From contig JAOXYB010058613.1 in assembly GCA_028565635.1 (NCBI GenBank), positions 1-10,901 of the forward strand: a DNA stretch of 10,901 nucleotides. Direction: 5' to 3'. The notes beneath the pieces are model-generated. The model was not told where the DNA came from, did no database searches, and saw nothing but the letters and a program-made list of their open reading frames with translations. Of this stretch, positions 7,501 through 10,901 are shown piece by piece (position 1 is the stretch's first letter; each line of letters opens with the position of its first letter). This stretch comes from Phoronis ovalis (taxonomy: Eukaryota; Phoronida; Phoronidae). A program made the translations under genes and the position numbers.

Positions 7501-10500
7501 ATTGTTGATACTACTGAACATTGTAGTCATATAGCATGTTGTAAACAGTGTTAAACTATACAAATAGCAAGTGTAATCGACAACACTAAAGATCCAATAA
7601 ACAAACCATATGCTGCGAACACTGCAGGTTTTGATGAAATCAACCAACACTCGCATCAATGTGGATGAAACCTGGAGATAATGCACTAATACCATGAATA
7701 CCTTTTGTTTGCTTCCTTTTCTCTCGAGAGTACATTTCCTTAGCGATGTTCTCTATTTCTTCATTTGTTACTTCCAACATTACCTCCGTCATCATTCTTC
7801 TGACCTTAATCATCTGAAAAACCAAACAGGCATGCTGTTAAGTTTAAGCGATCGAGTAATTCCAAATTCAGCTTGAAATTCTTTTAGGGCTGTTCCGCTT
7901 TCAATTATACGGAGGGAGGGATGGCAATTGAATAGAAATATTACGGGTGGTGGGTATCGCACTTAAATTCATATTATAGGTGGTGGGGTGGGGAAATAAA
8001 TCCATTTGACGGGTGGTTGGTATAACGTTCAGGTCATCCTAAATTACATGGGTGATCTTACTTAACCTACGATTATTTTGCGCTCTTAATAAACGAAATG
8101 GATTGTTATCTAAACTATTTTAAAACTCAAATCACTCAGAGAACATACAGAGATAGTTGGCGAAATTCCCGGCATCATATCCCAATGTTATTGGAAAATA
8201 TGAAATGACGTCATTAATGGGCATGCGCAGACAGATGTTTGCCTCCTGCATATCCTGCCTTTGGTGTACATGTGTTTCGGCAAGTGAGGCTTTAATATTA
8301 CATTTGAAGTTGATTCAAACCATGCATTGATAATCTCCGAGTTAAAATGGAATGCCTTACAGAATTTTGGACGTATTGTCGTCAATCGACACTGTTTTGA
8401 ATGAATATAATTGATAGATTAGGAAGAAATACTCCCGTGTTTTCGACGGTCTGGTCAAATCTTGCAGGGCTGTCTATTGACATTGTGAGACTTTCAATAT
8501 ATTTAATAATACAGAATTAATCGCGACCATTACCTCTCGTCGTTGTCAATTGTTGGTTAAGTTTTATAGCAATCGCAGATTTTAATCAACTTGTAGAATA
8601 AAATTTAAGTTGATATATTAACGGAAATCCCACACCGCAACGATCTCGTGTGGGTGGGGGGTTGCACTTGGGAAATAAAAAAAAATTCTGGGTAGTGGGG
8701 GTCCATTTTAATTTTAAATTCTAAGTGGTGGGTACCAGAATAAAATTAATATTCTGGGTGGTGGGTCTGAAAAAAAAGTGCCTTCCGCCCGCCCCTCCAG
8801 TACAATTAAAAGCGGAACAGCCCTTATGTATGATGTGGCATGCTGATACATTACACCAATCAGAGTTGTTCACCTTTCACCAAATCTTTCAAGTGCTAGG
8901 ACTCAATAGATTCCAGGCCTCCGAGTGGTTAATATAATATAGCAATTAATATTTAACTTCAAACTATAAAGGGTCGCTACTCGTGAAGTGATGAATTGTG
9001 CATGTGAGACAAGTTGCTGCAAAGGGGTTAATTGTGTAACAAATTGGTCACATTTGTATTTTTTTTAGACACAGCTACACATGCAACTTTTCTAGTACCA
9101 CAAATTACAATAGAATTTTTTGAAACCAAGAACAGGAACAACTAAAAATTATGTCATTTAATTATTATAAAAGTTATGTTTTCCCTGCAGAAATTTCTGG
9201 AAAAGTTATAACAGGTGTTGCAAAGCCAAGGAGTGAATAATCTAATTTTTTTACTGCTTAGCAGTTATATTGATTTCTACATGTATAAGCAAAAAACAGT
9301 AGAAGAGAAGCCAATCTTCTTTAAATATTTTCATGGTTATGCACACAAATGTAGTAAACAAATCCAAAAAACACGAGAAAACTGAAAAATAACATTTACT
9401 CAAGACCTACCAGTTGAACTTGTTTTTCTTCTTCTGACAAGTGTTCAGGAATGGGTGACGGTGTGCGCCTCTTAGGTGGTGATGCTGATCGTGACCTTGA
9501 CCTTGATGGAGATCTTGAAGCACTTTTTCTGGAAATCTTTTCTGGTGCATCAACAACTTTCTCATCATGCTTGTCAGCCTCACCTGCTTCTTCACCGTCA
9601 GAATCCTTAACAACAAAAATTTCATAAACTACATATACTATATCGAAGGATGTATACAAACAGTTTTTAATCACGAATCTTTAAACATCTGCTAGTGCAA
9701 TCTCGTGAACTGAATTAAATAAGAACAAATCTGAAAGAATTTTCCTGACAAGGATTCCAAAGGATAAAATAATAAATTTACATAAATAGTGAAAATAAAC
9801 TAAAATTAACTACAGCTTTATTTTAGTTAAATTAACCTAGTGATACTATTTTTACATAATACTTTGAGAAATGTAGAAGCTTCAGAAGGCCACTTGAACA
9901 TTGAACACTTACAAATTTACTGTGAGTAGGGTTTTTCAGAATTCTCTCCTGTAATTCCTTCTCACGTTTTTTTCTTGCTTCTTCACGTTCTACTGCTAAA
10001 CGATCTTGCTCTATCTTTTTTTGTTTGTCACGTTCCATTTTTTCAAGACCTTCACGAATCCAAGCAGGTAAGTTTTTTCGCTTGCTTTCATCTGCAGGAC
10101 AAAATAGAACTTGAACTATAAATTGAATTCTACTATAATACTATTTACTAAATGGGAGCTTCAATACTGACTTGGGTCAAACTATTTTTTTACAAAAATT
10201 GTAACAATATGACAGTTTCAAACACAAACTTTCATCAGTGTTTTGACAATCTACTGTTTTGTAAGCTACAAAGTATATTCATCCTGCAGCTATGATACAG
10301 GGATGAACAGCAGAGATATTTACCAAGGGCTGGGGTGTCTTCAAGCTCCATATCATCTGGTTCTCTAAGAGGCACTCGAGGACGAAAGTTAGATTTAGGT
10401 CTTTCAGGGAGTTCTTCATGATTCCAGTCTTCATTATAATTCTATATGTACACCAATGAAAACAAAAAAAACAAGATGAACAATTATATCCAATACCCTT

Positions 10501-10901
10501 CTATACAATTTTAATTATTAACAGTAACAACTCCCTGGGATGTGAAATATCACAGACATGCAATTTAGGACAGTACACTTAACAAAGCATTTGTCCTTGT
10601 CAATTTTTTTACTCTTAATTTGTAATAAAGTTTACTTATATTACCAAACATAACATCTGCAGAAATAACCTGAAAACAAGTCTGCTGCAAGAGACACACT
10701 TGCCATAGGTAATTAGACATTAACCAATCAAAGAGTTGCTAACTTATCAGTCATTGACAAACCTTGTCCCCTATTTTAGTCAAATGACAACTCTAGCAAT
10801 CCTTTTGACCTCTTCATAACAAACTAACAAATAATTCTAAACAAATATAATGCTGTACAGTACCTCCTGGTATTCCTGCTGATAATCATACTGTTCTCCT
10901 C
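4557..10901 (-). CDS. PNISR: PNISR (SFRS18) orthologue, arginine/serine-rich protein, N-terminus missing
   Basis: PNISR is a nuclear-speckle SR-related protein that binds Pinin and is linked to pre-mRNA splicing. Eight exons read right to left and join in phase: 10864-10901, 10324-10441, 9913-10091, 9411-9605, 7702-7813, 6771-6824, 6183-6338, 4573-5548. Residues below count from the window edge. A Trp- and Pro-bearing segment covers 13-58; LPAWIREGLEKME, the family hallmark, is at about 59-71. A Lys/Arg/Glu helix ends in HSKF at 111. A short RS stretch (SRSPSRSRSRSASPPKRRTP) lies inside 112-176, then an EEEKQ / TEVMLEVTNEEI helix to 213, the ALASL motif (214-232), a Ser/Asp/Glu stretch with QEAF (233-283), and the long RS/RD/RE domain to about 609. 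I recall the human protein as about 805 residues, so roughly a quarter, including the N-terminus, is off the right edge. All introns are GT-AG. The true C-terminus is uncertain: the frame ends at TGA 4557-4559 if the donor at 4572 is not used. Confidence 0.92.
4573..5548 (-). CDS. PNISR: PNISR exon h, long RS/RD/RE domain
   Basis: This 976-base exon starts after a TATCTTTTTAG acceptor and stays open for 324 codons plus two bases. It opens AEEEATALLFLKGTMKSK, then acidic Ser-rich stretches (EESDSEESN, SSSSSGSESPAEKKE). About 170 residues of alternating Arg with Ser, Asp, Glu and His follow, then a KKRRRSESDSSSESD segment with a likely nuclear signal. It ends KMRSRKHRSRSRS plus AG. The ending lines up with vertebrate PNISR, whose last residues are a similar KHKSKSRSR. 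RS domains drive speckle localisation and protein contacts. The AG/GTATGT at the end is a good donor splitting the last Arg codon; if unspliced, YVIF and TGA (4557-4559) follow. The repetitive composition keeps other frames open too. Confidence 0.92.
5549..6182 (-). other. PNISR intron between exons g and h
   Basis: A 634-base intron from GTAAGAG to TATCTTTTTAG. A 109-codon open frame (5545-5874) fills much of its 3' half in a frame different from exon h; it is treated as chance. Vertebrate PNISR has a longer charged helix between QEAF and the RS region, so a small exon could be hidden here. A donor-like CAG/GTAAAA at 6018 has no convincing coding partner. Confidence 0.55.
6183..6338 (-). CDS. 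PNISR: PNISR exon g, acidic serine stretch and QEAF segment
   Basis: The exon lies between CATTTACAG and GTAAGAG, 156 bases, phase 1 at both ends. It encodes GYAGSGSDDESGTESED, a further Ser/Asp/Glu run, then FRNRIHSQQEAFHRRQQQR. The vertebrate protein has GYGSGDSEDE, an acidic Ser run and a RIRQKQEAF segment in the same order. The acidic serines resemble casein kinase 2 sites. Confidence 0.9.
   Translation of the reverse strand, partial: VMLVLVVMTKVELKVKILTLMRVLKMKKVLGTEYIANKRHFIDGNSKGYKY
6339..6770 (-). other. PNISR intron between exons f and g
   Basis: A 432-base AT-rich intron, GTAAGTG to ATTTACAG. Nothing else is supported in it. Confidence 0.75.
6771..6824 (-). CDS. PNISR: PNISR short exon f, APARQLASSNALASLT motif
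   Basis: This 54-base exon encodes APARQLASSNALASLTSF with split codons at both ends (G/CT and G/GT). It matches, nearly residue for residue, the vertebrate PNISR stretch APAKQLAQSSALASLTG that precedes a GYGSG motif. Its donor GTAAGTG is strong; its acceptor AAAAG is weak. It is an exact multiple of three, so skipping would keep the frame. Confidence 0.88.
6825..7701 (-). other. PNISR intron between exons e and f
   Basis: An 877-base AT-rich intron, GTATTC to ATCAAAAG. The acceptor is weak, with purines just before the AG. Open frames at 6780-6974 and 7002-7187 on this strand are chance, the first partly overlapping exon f in a different frame. No repeat was found. Confidence 0.65.
7702..7813 (-). 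CDS. PNISR: PNISR exon e, EVMLEVTNEEI helix
   Basis: Acceptor GGTTTTTCAG precedes ATGATTAAG; 37 codons plus one base end at CAAAAG before GTATTC. The segment MIKVRRMMTEVMLEVTNEEI aligns without gaps with the vertebrate block containing LLTEILLDVTDEEI when joined to the previous exon at phase 0. It is followed by a basic helix ending KRKQTK. The leading Met is internal, not a start. Translation past the donor would run 20 more codons to TGA at 7640-7642. Two weaker donors (7671, 7644) are rejected because exon f supplies the homologous continuation. Confidence 0.88.
7884..7886. repeat. Target-site duplication TTA, left copy
   Basis: TTA immediately precedes the GGGCTG terminus; the same TTA follows CAGCCC on the right at 8824-8826. 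Three bases is the size expected for PIF/Harbinger insertions. If the terminal repeat is read as AGGGCTG...CAGCCCT instead, no convincing duplication remains, so this boundary is preferred. Confidence 0.75.
7887..7917 (+). repeat. Terminal inverted repeat, left arm
   Basis: It starts GGGCTGTTCCGCTTTC and runs on through AATTATAC and GGAGGG. It pairs with the right arm at 8793-8823. The outer 15 bases are identical between arms; two substitutions (C/T and A/G) and one inserted base follow. Confidence 0.85.
7940..8038 (+). repeat. G-rich ~33-base tandem repeats, left cluster
   Basis: Two exact 33-base periods begin at 7940 and 7973, and a third, slightly longer unit follows from about 8004. 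Each unit has an ATT start, a core close to CGGGTGGTGGGTA and an AT-rich tail containing TAAAT or a relative. The core has closely spaced G runs, so the plus strand could form quadruplexes. PNISR is transcribed from the other strand, so its RNA would carry the C-rich complement. Confidence 0.75.
8647..8780 (+). repeat. G-rich ~33-base tandem repeats, right cluster
   Basis: Units start near 8647, and at 8685, 8718 and 8751; the last three are spaced exactly 33 bases. The core ATTCTGGGTGGTGGGT is the same motif, in the same orientation, as the cluster near the left end. Because the element's termini are inverted, the two clusters are not part of the inverted repeat. They look like one tandem array split by about 600 bases, or amplified separately. 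Confidence 0.75.
8793..8823 (-). repeat. Terminal inverted repeat, right arm
   Basis: Read on the minus strand it begins GGGCTGTTCCGCTTTT, then AATTGTAC and TGGAGGG, matching the left arm. It ends directly at the TTA of 8824-8826. Confidence 0.85.
9411..9605 (-). CDS. PNISR: PNISR exon d, acidic segment and short RS stretch
   Basis: Sixty-five codons between acceptor TTGTTAAG and donor CTG/GTAGGT, phase 0 at both ends. It starts DSDGEEAGEADKHDEK, passes through an SRSPSRSRSRS stretch and PPKRRTPSPIPEHL, and ends in SEEEKQVQL. The segment after TPSP aligns in spacing with the vertebrate SPSPVP ... EEEKEYQ stretch. The Ser-Pro and Arg-Ser pairs are typical targets of SRPK, CLK and proline-directed kinases; that is family knowledge, not shown here. 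Confidence 0.88.
9606..9912 (-). other. PNISR intron between exons c and d
   Basis: A 307-base AT-rich intron with GTAAGTG at the 5' end and TTGTTAAG at the 3' end. It joins SKF to DSD in phase 0. Nothing else is visible in it. Confidence 0.75.
9913..10091 (-). CDS. PNISR: PNISR exon c, conserved LPAWIREGLEKME block
   Basis: The exon runs from a TCCTGCAG acceptor to a perfect GTAAGTG donor, 179 bases. It carries ESKRKNLPAWIREGLEKMER, the best identity marker in the window, since LPAWIREGLEKMER matches my memory of vertebrate PNISR closely. A long charged helix rich in Lys, Arg and Glu follows and ends in PTHSKF. In vertebrates the helix ends similarly in RSKF before an acidic DSD run, which matches the start of the next exon. 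Confidence 0.93.
10324..10441 (-). CDS. PNISR: PNISR exon b
   Basis: The exon follows ACATATAG and ends CTTG before GTAAATAT. It gives 39 codons plus one base. It encodes an acidic segment with a Trp (NYNEDWNHEELPERPKSNFR) and then RVPLREPDDMELEDTP. This lies just before the conserved LPAWIREGL block, as in the known family. Confidence 0.85.
10442..10863 (-). other. PNISR intron between exons a and b
   Basis: A 422-base AT-rich GT-AG intron (GTACTG ... ATATAG). No additional exon, repeat or RNA gene was seen in it. Confidence 0.65.
10864..10901 (-). CDS. PNISR: PNISR exon a (5' truncated by window edge)
   Basis: Twelve codons in a Tyr/Gln/Glu-rich stretch (GEQYDYQQEYQE) end at GAG before donor GTACTG. 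The frame is fixed by phase-0 joining to the next exon. The exon continues off the right edge. Confidence 0.65.

Larger units (their letters stand above)
7887..8823. mobile_element. Non-autonomous PIF/Harbinger-like DNA transposon (MITE-like)
   Basis: The two ends are inverted copies. The left end begins GGGCTGTTCCGCTTT at 7887; the right end is its exact complement over the terminal 15 bases, ending at 8823. After that the arms keep matching to about base 30 with two substitutions and one inserted base. TTA flanks both sides (7884-7886 and 8824-8826). A 3-base TTA/TAA target duplication with G-rich termini is typical of PIF/Harbinger and Tourist-like elements. There is no transposase-like frame in the 937 bases, so it is non-autonomous. 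Inside each end are G-rich ~33-base tandem repeats, listed separately. The middle (about 8040-8640) is AT-rich and unlike anything I recognise. It interrupts the PNISR intron without touching an exon. Confidence 0.88.
7814..9410 (-). other. PNISR intron between exons d and e, with transposon insertion
   Basis: A 1,597-base intron, the longest of the gene in this window, with GTAGGT at the 5' end and TGGTTTTTCAG at the 3' end. More than half is a 937-base non-autonomous DNA transposon (7887-8823); without it and one TTA duplicate the intron would be about 657 bases. The left edge of the element is 74 bases from the exon e acceptor. The rest is AT-rich with no further exon seen. Confidence 0.85.

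Noticed and set aside
7640-7701. Extension of PNISR exon e through GIHGISALSPG to a donor at 7671 or 7644
   Set aside because: It looked attractive because phase allows a join to exon g, but both donors (GTTTCA, GTTGAT) are weak. The exon at 6771-6824 supplies the real homologous motif, and the GTATTC donor at 7701 fits it in phase.
7940-8780. Regular ~33-base repeats read as a CRISPR array
   Set aside because: The units are contiguous tandem repeats without unique spacers, sit inside a transposon, and the genome is eukaryotic.
8725-8937. 70-codon frame spanning the right end of the transposon
   Set aside because: It begins in the G-rich repeats, crosses the terminal repeat and runs into intron sequence; it is not a transposase fragment.
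9407-9625. 72-codon minus-strand frame overlapping exon d
   Set aside because: It is a frame-shifted reading of exon d; the exon d frame joins its neighbours in phase and matches PNISR.

Overview
The window looks like AT-rich animal nuclear DNA. Its genes are split into short exons by GT-AG introns of about 230 to 1,600 bases, there is no prokaryotic operon layout, and the main gene belongs to a family I know from animals. The phylum cannot be settled from the sequence; I lean to an invertebrate without strong evidence.

Left side (+ strand, 1-1476): the last two coding exons of a gene that enters from the left. Exons at 206-392 and 1382-1476 join in phase and end at TAG 1474-1476. I do not recognise the protein. 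Two C-homopolymer tracts lie upstream at 36-70.

Middle (1477-4556): about 3 kb without a convincing gene. It lies between two convergent genes, so part of it is probably 3' UTR of one or both. It holds a degenerate ~35-base tandem repeat (about 2163-2270) and a faint ~81-base-offset duplication (about 3279-3420).

Right side (- strand, 10901 down to 4573/4557): most of a PNISR (SFRS18) orthologue, an arginine/serine-rich nuclear-speckle protein that partners with Pinin. Eight exons join in phase: 10864-10901, 10324-10441, 9913-10091, 9411-9605, 7702-7813, 6771-6824, 6183-6338 and 4573-5548. They give about 609 residues; the N-terminus lies beyond the right edge. A short 54-base exon (6771-6824), easy to miss, carries a conserved motif. 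The last long exon holds nearly all of the RS domain and reaches a strong splice donor inside the family's usual last Arg codon.

Inserted in the fourth complete PNISR intron is a 937-base non-autonomous DNA transposon (7887-8823). It has ~30-base terminal inverted repeats starting GGGCTGTTCCGC and a TTA target duplication, as in the PIF/Harbinger/Tourist group. Just inside both ends it carries G-rich ~33-base tandem repeats that point the same way although the termini are inverted. This element is the most unusual structure in the window. I found no undescribed multi-gene system.
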